A stretch of 64,000 bases of DNA. Origin: Pseudomonadota bacterium. Its GTDB lineage: Bacteria; Pseudomonadota; Gammaproteobacteria; Burkholderiales; Methylophilaceae. The DNA is taken from NCBI GenBank assembly GCA_029782295.1, contig JAKOVB010000045.1, positions 1 through 64,000 of the forward strand, read 5' to 3'. This document shows, piece by piece, positions 38,861 to 47,932 of this stretch (within the stretch, counting starts at the first letter, position 1; the number at the start of each line of letters is the position of its first letter). A model generated the notes under the pieces. The model saw only the letters and a program-made list of their open reading frames with translations. It was not told the origin of the DNA and ran no database searches. A program made the translations under genes and the position numbers.

Positions 38861-38876
38861 GCAAGCGCCGTGCCAT
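38861..38876 (-). promoter_or_regulatory. Sigma54 promoter of the guanidine operon
   Basis: On the minus strand TGGCACGGCGCTTGCT is a perfect match to the -24/-12 consensus TGGCAC-N5-TTGCT. The predicted start is near 38851. The operator begins 2 bases downstream of this element. Confidence 0.92.
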
Positions 38877-38971
38877 GGAAATTAGTCGATGATAATCAAT
38901 CAGATAATGCGTTTTCGTATCATTGTCGGCTATTGGGCTGGAGGGAGTTTAGGCACCAGTTCGGGTCATCG

Positions 38972-38988
38972 TGCGCAGAGATGGTGCA
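38972..38988 (-). promoter_or_regulatory. NtrC-type enhancer site of the guanidine operon
   Basis: TGCGCAGAGATGGTGCA matches the NtrC arms at 10 of 12 positions, centred about 130 bases upstream of the predicted start. A weaker copy (9 of 12) at 38952-38968 is centred 20 bases closer, about two helical turns. The rest of the 323-base gap (38809-39131) shows no gene and no ykkC-type riboswitch. Confidence 0.65.
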
Positions 38989-39131
38989 GAACAGTTATGG
39001 TGACTTGCCGTGCCGGGCAGTGCTCGGAATGGTGGTGGCAAGAAGAATCAGCAGAAGTGCGATTCAGTTGTGGTGGTCCCATGACTTTCATGGGGCGCTC
39101 GATGAATCGAGCGGTTACGGGTGGGGCGATG

Positions 39132-40496
39132 TCAGCTCAGGTCGTCGTCCCGGCCCAGGCCCAACTTGGCCAGCCGGTAACGCAGGGCGCGGAAACTGAC
39201 GCCGAGCAGTTTCGCTGCTGCCGTCTTGTTCTGGCCGGATTTTTCCAATGCATCCAGAATCGCCTGTTTTTCGATATGTTCGAGAAACTCCGGCAAAGGG
39301 ATATCGCCCGGTGCCGCAAGTCCGCTCCCGCTGCCGGTGACCTGCGGGCTGTCGAGCAACAGATCCCCGGCCTCGATCCTGACCCCATCGCACAAGGCCA
39401 GGGCGCGTTCCAGAATGTTTTCCAGTTCGCGCACATTGCCGGGAAAGTGATGCCTGCGAAGCAAGTCGATCGCCTCGCTGGAAAGCTCAGGGTGCCGGAC
39501 GCCGCTGGTGTCGCACAATCTGGCCAGCAGGGTGGCGGCCAGCAGGGGAATGTCTTCCGGCATTTCGCGCAGCGCCGGCATTTTCAGTTCAATGACGTTG
39601 AGGCGGTAATAGAGGTCCTGGCGGAATAGCCCGGCTTCCATCATTTCGGCGAGGTTGCGATGGGTGGCGCTGAGGATGCGCACGTCGACGGCATCCTCGG
39701 CCGTGCTGCCCACCATGCGCACTTTTTTCTCCTGAATGGCGCGCAACAGCTTCACTTGCATCTGCAGTGGCAGGTCCGCCACTTCATCCAGGAACAGCGT
39801 GCCGCCGCTCGCAGCCTGGAAAAAGCCGATCTTGTCCTGCTGCGCACCGGTGAAGGCGCCTTTGCGGTAGCCGAAGAATTCGCTCTCCATCAGGTTTTCC
39901 GGGATGGCCCCGCAGTTGACCGGCACGAACGGACCATCGCTGCGCGAACTGTGGACGTGGATGAGGCGGGCCGCCAGTTCCTTGCCGCTACCGGATTCGC
40001 CGCTGATGTAGACCGGGGCCTGGCTGCGTGCCAGTTTCTGGATCATGGCGCGGACCTGCTCGATTCGCGGCGAACGCCCGGTCAGGGCCAGGCCGTGCTC
40101 GGCATCTCCGTGCCGCTCGGAAAGCTTGAGGGCGGACTGGATGAGCGGGCGCAACTGCTTGAGAGAAATGGGTTTGGCCAGGTAATCGAACGCACCGGCC
40201 TTGAGGGCGGCGACCGCATTGTCGGTACTGCCGAATGCGGTGATGACGGCGACCGGGAGGCCGGGATGCTGCTGGTTGATGTGGCGCAGCAGTTCCAGCC
40301 CGTCGCCGTCCGGCAGGCGCATATCGGTCAGGCACAGCGCGTAATGTTGCTGTTCCAGCAATTGCCGGGCCTCGGTCAGGTTGCCGGCAGCATGCACGCG
40401 TAAATCCATGCGCTCCAGTGTCATCACCAGCAGTTCGCGGATATCGGCTTCGTCGTCGACGACCAGACACAACGGAGGAGTGGAGGACTTAGGCAT
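39132..40496 (-). CDS. pilR: Sigma54 response regulator PilR
   Basis: A 454-residue NtrC-family activator. The receiver domain has phospho-acceptor D58 in C-L-T-D-M-R-L-P. The AAA+ domain has G-E-S-G-S-G-K-E and G-A-F-T-G-A. The Fis-type C-terminus ends [16 protein letters not shown], diagnostic for PilR. In other bacteria PilR activates pilA from a sigma54 promoter. A pilin-like gene with such a promoter ends the window. It overlaps pilS by 8 bases. Confidence 0.93.
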   Translation of the reverse strand: MPKSSTPPLCLVVDDEADIRELLVMTLERMDLRVHAAGNLTEARQLLEQQHYALCLTDMRLPDGDGLELLRHINQQHPGLPVAVITAFGSTDNAVAALKAGAFDYLAKPISLKQLRPLIQSALKLSERHGDAEHGLALTGRSPRIEQVRAMIQKLARSQAPVYISGESGSGKELAARLIHVHSSRSDGPFVPVNCGAIPENLMESEFFGYRKGAFTGAQQDKIGFFQAASGGTLFLDEVADLPLQMQVKLLRAIQEKKVRMVGSTAEDAVDVRILSATHRNLAEMMEAGLFRQDLYYRLNVIELKMPALREMPEDIPLLAATLLARLCDTSGVRHPELSSEAIDLLRRHHFPGNVRELENILERALALCDGVRIEAGDLLLDSPQVTGSGSGLAAPGDIPLPEFLEHIEKQAILDALEKSGQNKTAAAKLLGVSFRALRYRLAKLGLGRDDDLS

Positions 40497-42099
40497 GATG
40501 GATCTTCAGGTAGATACGGAATTGTGTACCGACAGGCGTTTCAATATAGCGCAGACCGGCGCCGTTGGCTTCACAGAGTTCCCGGGCGATATAGAGGCCG
40601 AGGCCGGTCCCGGATTTTTCGGTGGTGAAGAACGGCTCGAACAGGCGTGTCCGGATTTCCGACGGGACGCCCGGACCGTCGTCCGTGATTTCCAGCATCA
40701 CCTCCCCCTTGCGGACGCCTCGCCCCAGGTGAATTTTCAGACTGCCGGGCTGTTTCCGTCCATGACGCCAGCCGTTGCGGCAAAGGTTCCACAACACGCG
40801 TTGCAGTTGTTGCCGGTCGAACATGGTCATGGTCTCCGGCAGGTCGACTTCCAGATTCACCCCTGAAGAATTGATTTCCTCAGAAATGCAGAACTGCTCG
40901 CGAAACTCCCGGATGAAGTCCTGCAGATGAATGACTTCCTGCTGGATCCGGTCGCGCTGGTTGATCTGCATGACATCCTGCACGATGCGGTCGAGACGGA
41001 GCGTGTTGTCATCGATGATATGCAGCAGGCGCCTGTAATCGGGGCCGGGCGTATCCTCTTCCTGCAGCAGTTGGCTGGCATGGCTGATTGCGCTCAGCGG
41101 ATTGCGGATTTCGTGGGCGATGTTGGCCGTCAATCCGCCCAGTGCGGCGAGTTTCATCTGCCTTGCCTGGGCCTGCACCCGGCTCCAGTCCTCGATGAAA
41201 ATGACGGCACCACGGCGGCGCTCCGGGCTGACGGGCTGGAAGCGCAGGCGCAGTTCCTTGCCATGGGACACCATGCGGGCGATGCCGGAACGGTTCTCCG
41301 CTTCCCGTTCGATCCAGTTGCGCATCAGCATGGCGACTTCTGGCGCACATTTCTCCAGCGTGGTGTCGGTGCAGGTGCTTGGATCTACTCCCAGCAACTC
41401 CTCTGCGCGCCCGTTGTGGTGGCGCAGGATAAACTGTTCGTCGACGACCAGCACCCCGTCCTGCATGTCCTGGATGATCAACTGGTTGACCTGGCTCAGG
41501 TTCTCCAGATCGATCCCGCGCTGCGAGGCAAGCGCTTCGCTTTGCCGCATGCGCTTTGCGAGCGTGTAGGCCAGCCATGCGGTGGCGAAGCAGCTGAGGC
41601 TGAGCATGACGGACTGGGAATAATCATCGTAACGGTCGTTGCCGGAAAGCACTTGCGTCGATTGTTCCAGCAATAGGGCGATACTGGCGATCGAGGCATA
41701 GAACAAGGCCAGCCTGCCCTGGCTGACCAGCGCCGCACCGACGATGGCGATGACCAGCAGCAGGCCGAGGCCGCTTTTGGCACCGCCAGCGGCATGCATC
41801 AGCATGACGATCAGCAGGATGTCGCCGATGGCCTGCAGGGACACCTGACGGTCAAAGCGGGTGTGCTGGAATTCCGACATCAGCGTCGTGCCCAAGGTGA
41901 ATGCCAGATAGATCAGCGAGAGGCGGAAATACGGGGTGGTGCCATACAACTGCCACCAATCCTGGTCGCGGACGATGAAGTGCGCGGCCACCAGGCAGCA
42001 GGCGATGAACAGGCGATAAAGGTTGAAATAGCGCATGGGGCGCCAGTAGGCGTCCGTTTGCGGCGTGGTATCGGCGGCGACGGCAGCGTCGAGGTTCAT
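40489..42099 (-). CDS. pilS: Sensor histidine kinase PilS
   Basis: A 536-residue membrane kinase. About six N-terminal hydrophobic helices (~30-195) are followed by a PAS domain, the phospho-acceptor motif N-I-A-H-E-I-R-N-P-L-S-A-I-S-H-A-S-Q-L-L with H329, and an HATPase domain (D-D-G-P-G-V-P, G-T-G-L-G-L-Y). This is the PilS layout, which senses membrane pilin in Pseudomonas. I chose the start at 42099 because it overlaps the previous gene by ATGA. Upstream codons belong to that gene's region. Confidence 0.92.
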   Translation of the reverse strand: MNLDAAVAADTTPQTDAYWRPMRYFNLYRLFIACCLVAAHFIVRDQDWWQLYGTTPYFRLSLIYLAFTLGTTLMSEFQHTRFDRQVSLQAIGDILLIVMLMHAAGGAKSGLGLLLVIAIVGAALVSQGRLALFYASIASIALLLEQSTQVLSGNDRYDDYSQSVMLSLSCFATAWLAYTLAKRMRQSEALASQRGIDLENLSQVNQLIIQDMQDGVLVVDEQFILRHHNGRAEELLGVDPSTCTDTTLEKCAPEVAMLMRNWIEREAENRSGIARMVSHGKELRLRFQPVSPERRRGAVIFIEDWSRVQAQARQMKLAALGGLTANIAHEIRNPLSAISHASQLLQEEDTPGPDYRRLLHIIDDNTLRLDRIVQDVMQINQRDRIQQEVIHLQDFIREFREQFCISEEINSSGVNLEVDLPETMTMFDRQQLQRVLWNLCRNGWRHGRKQPGSLKIHLGRGVRKGEVMLEITDDGPGVPSEIRTRLFEPFFTTEKSGTGLGLYIARELCEANGAGLRYIETPVGTQFRIYLKIHHA

Positions 42100-42317
42100 T
42101 GCGGGGGGTGCTGGCTGTGCTCGATGCAGCAATACGTCCTGCCGTCGCGCTCTATGCTTTCCGACTTGGGGATGTGCACGCCGCAATGCGCGCAACGCAC
42201 CATGTCCTGGCTTTGCGTACCCTGGGGCGGGTGTTCATCCACGCTGCGCCGGTATTGCCTGAGCATGGTCAGTACCAGCCAGATTGCCAGTCCGAGCAGC
42301 AGAATTTTTCCCAACAT
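42096..42317 (-). CDS. PP0621-family small membrane zinc-ribbon-like protein
   Basis: A 73-residue protein with one N-terminal membrane helix (~3-19, M-L-G-K-I-L-L-L-G-L-A-I-W-L-V-L), then M-V-R-C-A-H-C-G-V-H-I-P-K and R-T-Y-C-C-I-E-H. The CxxC and later CC/H suggest a metal site. This family commonly precedes pilS in betaproteobacteria; its function is unknown. AGGAG lies before the ATG at 42317, and its stop overlaps pilS. Confidence 0.8.
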   Translation of the reverse strand: MLGKILLLGLAIWLVLTMLRQYRRSVDEHPPQGTQSQDMVRCAHCGVHIPKSESIERDGRTYCCIEHSQHPPQ

Positions 42318-42434
42318 GATGACGTACTCCTGATAGATGGATCGATTGTAGCGAAAAGCCGGGTCCGGAACAAAAAGCGACCTGATATACTCACTACACG
42401 GAGAACTGATGCACGATGGCATCACGGCACATGA

Positions 42435-43001
42435 ATGGCTAAACCGCAGGAACTATCTGATTTTCTCGCCCAGGTCGAACGGCGTGCCTTCAAGCAGGCC
42501 GCATATGCCGTGCGCGACGACCACGCAGCACTCGACATCGTGCAGGATGCGATGCTCAAGCTATCCGAGAAGTACAGTGACCGGCCTGCAGAAGAGTTTC
42601 CCATGCTGTTTCAGCGCATTCTGCAGAATGCTACCCATGATTATTTCCGTCGGCAGAAGGTGCGCAACCTCTGGACCACCCTGTTTTCCTCGTTTTCATC
42701 CGGGCAGGAGGATGACGATGAGCATGATGTACTGGAAACCCTGTCACCGCACGGCGATGAAGGCCGCAACGATCCCAGCATGGAGGTGGAGCGCAGCGAA
42801 ACCCTGAAGCAGATCGAGGCGGCCCTGCAAAAATTGCCGCAACGTCAACGGGAAGCGTTTGTCCTGCGTTACTGGGAAGATATGGATGTGGCAGAAACGG
42901 CTGCCGTGATGGGGTGTTCGGAAGGCAGCGTCAAGACGCATTGCTCCCGGGCGGTCCACACGTTGGCGGCCGTGCTCGGCAAGAAAGGAATCGGGCTATG
43001 A
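42435..43001 (+). CDS. ECF-type RNA polymerase sigma factor
   Basis: A 188-residue sigma70-family factor. Region 2 spans ~10-85 (D-I-V-Q-D-A-M-L-K-L, H-D-Y-F-R-R-Q-K) and region 4 spans ~130-180 (L-P-Q-R-Q-R-E-A-F-V-L-R-Y-W-E, G-S-V-K-T-H-C-S-R-A). An acidic linker of ~40 residues lies between. The next gene overlaps by 4 bases and encodes a DUF3619 membrane protein, probably its anti-sigma partner (inference). It is divergent from the pilS operon. Confidence 0.9.
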   Translation: MAKPQELSDFLAQVERRAFKQAAYAVRDDHAALDIVQDAMLKLSEKYSDRPAEEFPMLFQRILQNATHDYFRRQKVRNLWTTLFSSFSSGQEDDDEHDVLETLSPHGDEGRNDPSMEVERSETLKQIEAALQKLPQRQREAFVLRYWEDMDVAETAAVMGCSEGSVKTHCSRAVHTLAAVLGKKGIGL

Positions 43002-43387
43002 CACAAGAACGAGATACCGCAAAGCAAATCATCGAATATCTGGAGTATGGCGCGGCCGGTCTGGATGACCAGACCGTGGCCAGGCTTGCGGCTGCCCGCC
43101 AGCGTGCACTGGCAGCGATGCCTGCGCCTGCGCCGGTAGCCCATTCGCAACTGGCGCACGCTGGTCTGGGTGCGTTTGTGAGTCGCCAGTTGCATCATCG
43201 CCAGGCGTGGATGACCATGCTGGCGGCGCTGGCCATTGTATTGATGGTGGCGGCGCTGATTGAAAAGAACGCGACGGTCGAGCCGGTCGAGGCTGATGCG
43301 TTGCTGCTGGCCTCCGACTTACCGCCGGAAGCCTATGTTGATAAAGGATTTGACGCATGGTTGGAAGACTCTTCGCAACAGCCCTGA
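42998..43387 (+). CDS. DUF3619 membrane protein, candidate anti-sigma factor
   Basis: A 129-residue protein with a cytoplasmic N-terminus (~1-65) and one membrane helix (~73-89, M-T-M-L-A-A-L-A-I-V-L-M-V-A-A-L). Its periplasmic tail contains the family block E-A-D-A-L-L-L-A-S-D-L-P-P-E-A-Y. Its place after an ECF sigma gene, with ATGA overlap, suits an anti-sigma role, which is untested for this family. Its 3' end overlaps the DUF3106 gene by 31 bases. Confidence 0.8.
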   Translation: MTQERDTAKQIIEYLEYGAAGLDDQTVARLAAARQRALAAMPAPAPVAHSQLAHAGLGAFVSRQLHHRQAWMTMLAALAIVLMVAALIEKNATVEPVEADALLLASDLPPEAYVDKGFDAWLEDSSQQP

Positions 43388-43806
43388 TGCTGATGGGCCT
43401 GCTATCGTCCCCGATGCAGGCCGGGGCTGCCGGTGATCAGAACCAGGTCAAGTGGGCTCAGTTGAGTGCCGACCAGAAGCAGGTGCTGGCGCCGCTGGCG
43501 GGCGAGTGGGATGCGTTGCGTCCCTGGCAACGTGAAAAGATGCTGGATATCGCCCGCGACTATCCGCGAATGACGGCACAGCAGAAGGAGCGGGTTGTCC
43601 ATCGACTTGACCGCTGGAGTCGCATGACCCCCTACGAGCGTGAAAATGCCCGTAAGAAATATCAACAGTTCAACACGCTGCCGCCGGCAAAACAGGAAGA
43701 GCTCCGTGCCAAGTGGCTGGAGTATCAGCGCCTGTCCGAGCAGGACCGCGAAAAGCTGCGTGGCAACACGCCCGAACCGACGCCCGAAGACGCGCTGGGC
43801 AACTGA
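43357..43806 (+). CDS. DUF3106 exported protein
   Basis: A 149-residue protein with a signal peptide (~1-24) and a Trp/Arg/Gln-rich helical domain repeating short W-x-x-L/M-x-P/T-x-x-Q/E units (A-L-R-P-W-Q-R-E-K, R-M-T-A-Q-Q-K-E-R, R-M-T-P-Y-E-R-E-N). This is DUF3106, usually encoded in the ECF-DUF3619 operon. It is periplasmic and possibly stress-related (inference from context). Confidence 0.82.
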   Translation: MVGRLFATALMLMGLLSSPMQAGAAGDQNQVKWAQLSADQKQVLAPLAGEWDALRPWQREKMLDIARDYPRMTAQQKERVVHRLDRWSRMTPYERENARKKYQQFNTLPPAKQEELRAKWLEYQRLSEQDREKLRGNTPEPTPEDALGN

Positions 43807-43811
43807 TTGAC

Positions 43812-44216
43812 GTGGATACCCCGAGCCTGCTGCGTCGCTTGGGCGCATTGCTGTATGACACCCTGACCTTGATCGTGCTCTGGCTGGTGGCCTCGGCGCT
43901 GTTCACCAGTCTTTACGGGTTGGCCGAGCATGGCGCGCCACGCATCTTGTTGCAGGCGTTCTGCCTGATTTTCATTTCCGCTTATTTTATCTGGTGCTGG
44001 ACCCATGGCGGACAAACGCTGGCCATGAAAACCTGGCGCATCCGGGTGGTGCATGCCGATGGTTCCCCGCTCACTTTGCTGGGAGGGATATTGCGATGCC
44101 TGTTGGCCGGAGTCTGCCTGGGTGCGGCGGGGCTCGGTATCTGGTGGGCTTTGCTTGACCGGGAAGGCCAGTTCCTGCATGACCGCCTGGCCAAGACCCG
44201 TCTGGTCGTCGCCTAG
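43812..44216 (+). CDS. RDD family membrane protein
   Basis: A 134-residue protein with three membrane helices (~12-33, ~42-62, ~92-112) and the RDD features R-R-L-G-A-L-L-Y-D near 7-15 and H-D-R-L-A-K-T-R near the C-terminus. The function of short RDD proteins is unclear. No ATG is available: I chose the GTG at 43812 because it places the family's R-R-L-x-A-x-x-Y-D at the N-terminus. The last 4 bases overlap converging lptG. Confidence 0.75.
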   Translation: MDTPSLLRRLGALLYDTLTLIVLWLVASALFTSLYGLAEHGAPRILLQAFCLIFISAYFIWCWTHGGQTLAMKTWRIRVVHADGSPLTLLGGILRCLLAGVCLGAAGLGIWWALLDREGQFLHDRLAKTRLVVA

Positions 44217-45283
44217 CGGCGCTCCATCCAGACCAGCATCACCAGGCCGGTCGCCAGAAACATCAGTGTCGGCAATGTCGCACTCACCGGCGGAGCCCAG
44301 TCGTTGAGCAACCCGATGTGCACGAACAGCCGGTTCAGGACCTGGTAGCTGATTCCCAGCATGATGCCGGCGAACAGCTTGGCACTGACGCCGCCAGCCC
44401 GTTGCTGCAGGAAACCGAAAGGCAGGGCGAGGATCACCATGACGATGCACGCCACCGGGTAGACCATCTTGGACCACAGCGCGATCTGGTGTCGTGTGGT
44501 CTTCTGGTGGTTTTCTCCCAGATGTCGGATATAGAAATACAGGTTCCACGCCGACATTTTTTCCGGCACGACCAGCAGCACGTTCAGCAACTCCGGCCGG
44601 ATGACCGACTGCCAGCTACCCTGCGGGAAGTGCTGGGAGCGGATTTTGTCATCGCTGAAACTGGTTTGCGTGACATCTTTCAGATCCCACCGGCCACCTT
44701 CAAACGTCCCGCTATGGGCATTGCTGATCATGCGTAGCCGGAAATCCGGATCGAATTCATAGATGTGAATGTTTAGCAGGCCAGCGTCAGGCAGCACGTC
44801 TTCGATGTTGACGAAGCTGTTGCCGTCCTTGACCCACAGCCCCGATCTGAAGTCCTGGGCCACGACTGTGTCCGTGGCCTTGATGCGCATGCGCTGCGCG
44901 GTCTTCTCGCTCAGTGGCGTGATCAGTTCCCCGATCAGGAAGGTCAGGATGGCGAACACGACGCCTACTCTGAGGAGAAGCACGCCCAGGCGAGTCATGG
45001 AAACGCCACTGACACGCAACACTACCAGTTCGGAATTGCGGCCGAACTGCGCCAGTGCGTAAAGCGTGCCGATCAGCACGGCCACCGGAACGACCTCATA
45101 GACATGGCCGGGTGCGCTGAGGAGCACGAACAGCAATGCGGTCCCCATGCCATAACTGCCTTTGCCGATACTGTCCAGTTCCTGAATGAGGTCGAAGAAC
45201 GAAAACATGCTGATCAGGGCCAGCATGATGATGAGGATGTGGCTGATGATTTCCTGCTGAAGATAGCGGCTGACGATCTTCAT
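44213..45283 (-). CDS. lptG: LPS export permease LptG
   Basis: A 356-residue inner-membrane subunit of the LptB2FG transporter that extracts lipopolysaccharide. It has three N-terminal and three C-terminal helices around a periplasmic beta-jellyroll (~120-260). M-K-I-V-S-R-Y-L-Q-Q-E-I opens the protein, as in homologues. Its start overlaps the lptF stop by 4 bases. Confidence 0.93.
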   Translation of the reverse strand: MKIVSRYLQQEIISHILIIMLALISMFSFFDLIQELDSIGKGSYGMGTALLFVLLSAPGHVYEVVPVAVLIGTLYALAQFGRNSELVVLRVSGVSMTRLGVLLLRVGVVFAILTFLIGELITPLSEKTAQRMRIKATDTVVAQDFRSGLWVKDGNSFVNIEDVLPDAGLLNIHIYEFDPDFRLRMISNAHSGTFEGGRWDLKDVTQTSFSDDKIRSQHFPQGSWQSVIRPELLNVLLVVPEKMSAWNLYFYIRHLGENHQKTTRHQIALWSKMVYPVACIVMVILALPFGFLQQRAGGVSAKLFAGIMLGISYQVLNRLFVHIGLLNDWAPPVSATLPTLMFLATGLVMLVWMERR

Positions 45284-46368
45284 GGGGCACGCTTCAGTTT
45301 CGGCAGGAGGGGGAGCAGGAACAGGCGGCGATAGAACAGATAGGCAGCCAGCGCCAGTACGAAGGCATGGGTCGGCCACAGACCAATCAACGGGCTCAGT
45401 TTGCCCTGCGCGATCCATGCCTGCATGATGCTCAGCAGGTTGTTGTAAATGATATAGATGAGCAACGCCATGATGAGGTTGGCCGAGCGCCCGGCGCGCG
45501 GATCGACGAAGCTCAGCGGGATCGCTAGCAGCACCAGCACGAAGGCCGAGATCGGCATGGCCAGGCGCCATTGCAGTTCCGCGTTGTTTTCACGGTTGCG
45601 TGTGGACAGCAGTTCCTCGCTGGTGCGCGATTTTGCAGTCGGTGGCTCATGCTTGACCTCGTTGGGCTCGATGCGGATCGCATAGCGTTCGAACTGGGTG
45701 ACGGCAAATTCCGGCGAGTTGCGCTCACCTTCATAGCGGCGGCCATTGTCGAGGATCAGGAAAGTGTCGCCGTTGCTTTCGATGGTCCGATGCCCGGACT
45801 GTGCGACCATGATGCCGAGCTTCTGATGTTGAAAGGACTGGACGAAAATGTTCTTGACCGTGCTGCCGAGCTCGTTGAGGCTTTCGACGAAATAGACACG
45901 GTCGGCGTTACGCGATTCCTTGAACACGCCCGGTGAAAGTGCCGCCATTTCGTCCCGGCTGGCCAGCTGGTCACGGAACTCCATGCCCTTTTCCGTGGCC
46001 CAAGGGGCAACAAACAGACTGAGCAGCGCAATCACGGCGATCAGCGGCAGGGCGAAAGTCATCACTGGCCGAACCCAGGAGGCGAGTCCCAGTCCGGAAC
46101 TGAACCACACGACCATTTCGCTGTCCCGGTGCCAGCGTGACAGGGTCAGCAGCACGGACAGGAAAATCGTCAGAGACAGCAGCATGGGCAGGAATTTCAG
46201 CATGCTGAAGCCGAGCAGGGCGTTGATGGCGTCGCTGGCCAGGCTGCCGCGGGCGGCGAACCCAAGATAGTAGGCAATGCGCTGTGCGATCACGATGCCG
46301 ACCAGCACCAGGAACGTGCCCAGGGCGGTCGCATAAAGTTCCTGCAGCAGGGATCGCTTGAAAAGCAT
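45280..46368 (-). CDS. lptF: LPS export permease LptF
   Basis: A 362-residue partner of LptG with the same six-helix plus jellyroll layout. The N-terminus is M-L-F-K-R-S-L-L-Q-E-L, typical of the family. The start at 46368 is the first methionine matching homologues. Longer readings run into the divergent pepA gene. The order lptF-lptG, divergent from pepA, is conserved in proteobacteria. Confidence 0.93.
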   Translation of the reverse strand: MLFKRSLLQELYATALGTFLVLVGIVIAQRIAYYLGFAARGSLASDAINALLGFSMLKFLPMLLSLTIFLSVLLTLSRWHRDSEMVVWFSSGLGLASWVRPVMTFALPLIAVIALLSLFVAPWATEKGMEFRDQLASRDEMAALSPGVFKESRNADRVYFVESLNELGSTVKNIFVQSFQHQKLGIMVAQSGHRTIESNGDTFLILDNGRRYEGERNSPEFAVTQFERYAIRIEPNEVKHEPPTAKSRTSEELLSTRNRENNAELQWRLAMPISAFVLVLLAIPLSFVDPRAGRSANLIMALLIYIIYNNLLSIMQAWIAQGKLSPLIGLWPTHAFVLALAAYLFYRRLFLLPLLPKLKRAP

Positions 46369-46432
46369 TCTGAGTTTGAATTCGTGTGAAAACGTTGGAT
46401 AATCGAAATAGTTTATGGAAAGGGCTTTCCCA

Positions 46433-47923
46433 ATGGAATTTAGCATAAAAAACGGCAATCCGGAAAAACAGCGCAACGCCTGCGTGATCGTGGGTGTGTT
46501 CGAATCACGCAAGCTTTCGTCTGCGGCCACGGCCATCGACCGGGCTTCCGACGGATATCTGAGCAGCATCCTGCGCCGTGGTGACATGGAGGGCAAAGCG
46601 GGCACGACCCTGCTGCTGCACAATGTGCCCGGCACCCTTTGCGATCGCGTACTGCTGGTGGGTCTGGGCAAGGAACGCGAGTTCCGCGAGCGCGAGTACC
46701 GTCAGGCGGTCCAGGCTTCCATCAAGGCGCTGGATGGGCGTGGCGCCGGGGATGTGGCCAGTTTTCTCGCCGAATTGCCGGTCAAGAAGCGCGACCTTGC
46801 CTGGCGTATCGAGCAGATGGTTGAGCTCACCATGGCCAGCATCTACCGATTCTCCCATCCGAATTGCAAAAAGACCGACGAACGTCGCGGCGTCAGCAAG
46901 CTGGTGATCAATGTTCCGCAACGTAACGAACTCAAGCTTGGCGATGCGGCACTCAAGCGCGGCCTGGCAATTGCCAAGGGCGTGCGTCTGGCGCGTGACC
47001 TGGGCAATCTGCCCGGCAACATCTGCACACCGACCTATCTGGCGGAGCAGGCCCAGGGGCTGGCCAAGGAGTACGGCCTGAAGGTGGAAGTGCTGGAACG
47101 TTCCGAAATGGAAAAACTGGGCATGGGTTCGTTGCTGAGCGTGTCCCGTGGCAGCCGTCAGCCGCCTAAGTTCATCGTCCTGCAATACCTGCGTGGCAAG
47201 GCTGCGCAAAAGCCGCTGGTGCTGATCGGCAAGGGCATTACCTTCGATGCCGGCGGCATCTCGCTAAAGCCGGCTGCGGAAATGGACGAGATGAAGTACG
47301 ACATGTGTGGTGCCGCCAGTGTCCTGGGGACGCTCAAGGCCGCAGCCGAGATGGATCTCGCGCTCAATCTCGTCGTGATCATCCCCACCTGCGAGAACCT
47401 GCCGGACGGAGACGCCAACAAGCCCGGCGACATCGTCACCAGCATGTCCGGCCAGACGATCGAGGTGCTCAATACCGATGCCGAAGGCCGACTCATCCTG
47501 TGTGATGCCATGACCTACGCCGAACGGTTCGAGCCCGAAGCCGTGGTCGACGTGGCGACCCTGACCGGTGCCTGTGTGATCGCATTGGGCCATCACGCCA
47601 GCGGCCTGTTCGGGAACGATGACGGCCTGGTCAAGGAGTTGGCCAATGCCGGCGACGAAGCCTTCGATCGCGCGTGGCCGATGCCGCTCTGGGACGATTA
47701 CCAGGAGCAGCTCAAGAGCAACTTCGCCGACATCGCCAATATCGGTGGTCGCGCTGCGGGGAGCGTGACGGCTGCGTGTTTTCTGTCGCGCTTTGCCAAG
47801 AAGTACGATTGGGCGCATCTGGATATTGCCGGTACGGCCTGGGTCTCCGGCAAGGAGAAGGGGGCGACCGGTCGCCCGGTGCCGTTGCTGTCCCACTTCC
47901 TGCTGCAGCGTGGCAAGAAGTAA
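46433..47923 (+). CDS. pepA: Leucyl aminopeptidase
   Basis: A 496-residue cytoplasmic M17 aminopeptidase with two metal ions. The catalytic domain shows G-K-G-I-T-F-D-A-G-G-I-S-L-K-P, M-K-Y-D-M-C-G-A-A and the signature N-T-D-A-E-G-R-L, which carries metal ligands and an active-site Arg. M-E-F-S-I-K-N-G is the usual betaproteobacterial start, so I moved the start to 46433, with AAAGGG upstream. Confidence 0.95.
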   Translation: MEFSIKNGNPEKQRNACVIVGVFESRKLSSAATAIDRASDGYLSSILRRGDMEGKAGTTLLLHNVPGTLCDRVLLVGLGKEREFREREYRQAVQASIKALDGRGAGDVASFLAELPVKKRDLAWRIEQMVELTMASIYRFSHPNCKKTDERRGVSKLVINVPQRNELKLGDAALKRGLAIAKGVRLARDLGNLPGNICTPTYLAEQAQGLAKEYGLKVEVLERSEMEKLGMGSLLSVSRGSRQPPKFIVLQYLRGKAAQKPLVLIGKGITFDAGGISLKPAAEMDEMKYDMCGAASVLGTLKAAAEMDLALNLVVIIPTCENLPDGDANKPGDIVTSMSGQTIEVLNTDAEGRLILCDAMTYAERFEPEAVVDVATLTGACVIALGHHASGLFGNDDGLVKELANAGDEAFDRAWPMPLWDDYQEQLKSNFADIANIGGRAAGSVTAACFLSRFAKKYDWAHLDIAGTAWVSGKEKGATGRPVPLLSHFLLQRGKK

Positions 47924-47932
47924 GCGGGCACG

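Noticed and set aside
38809-39131. Guanidine-I (ykkC) riboswitch upstream of the importer operon
   Set aside because: I looked for the conserved ykkC blocks on the minus strand and did not see them; the space is taken by sigma54, NtrC-type and inverted-repeat elements.
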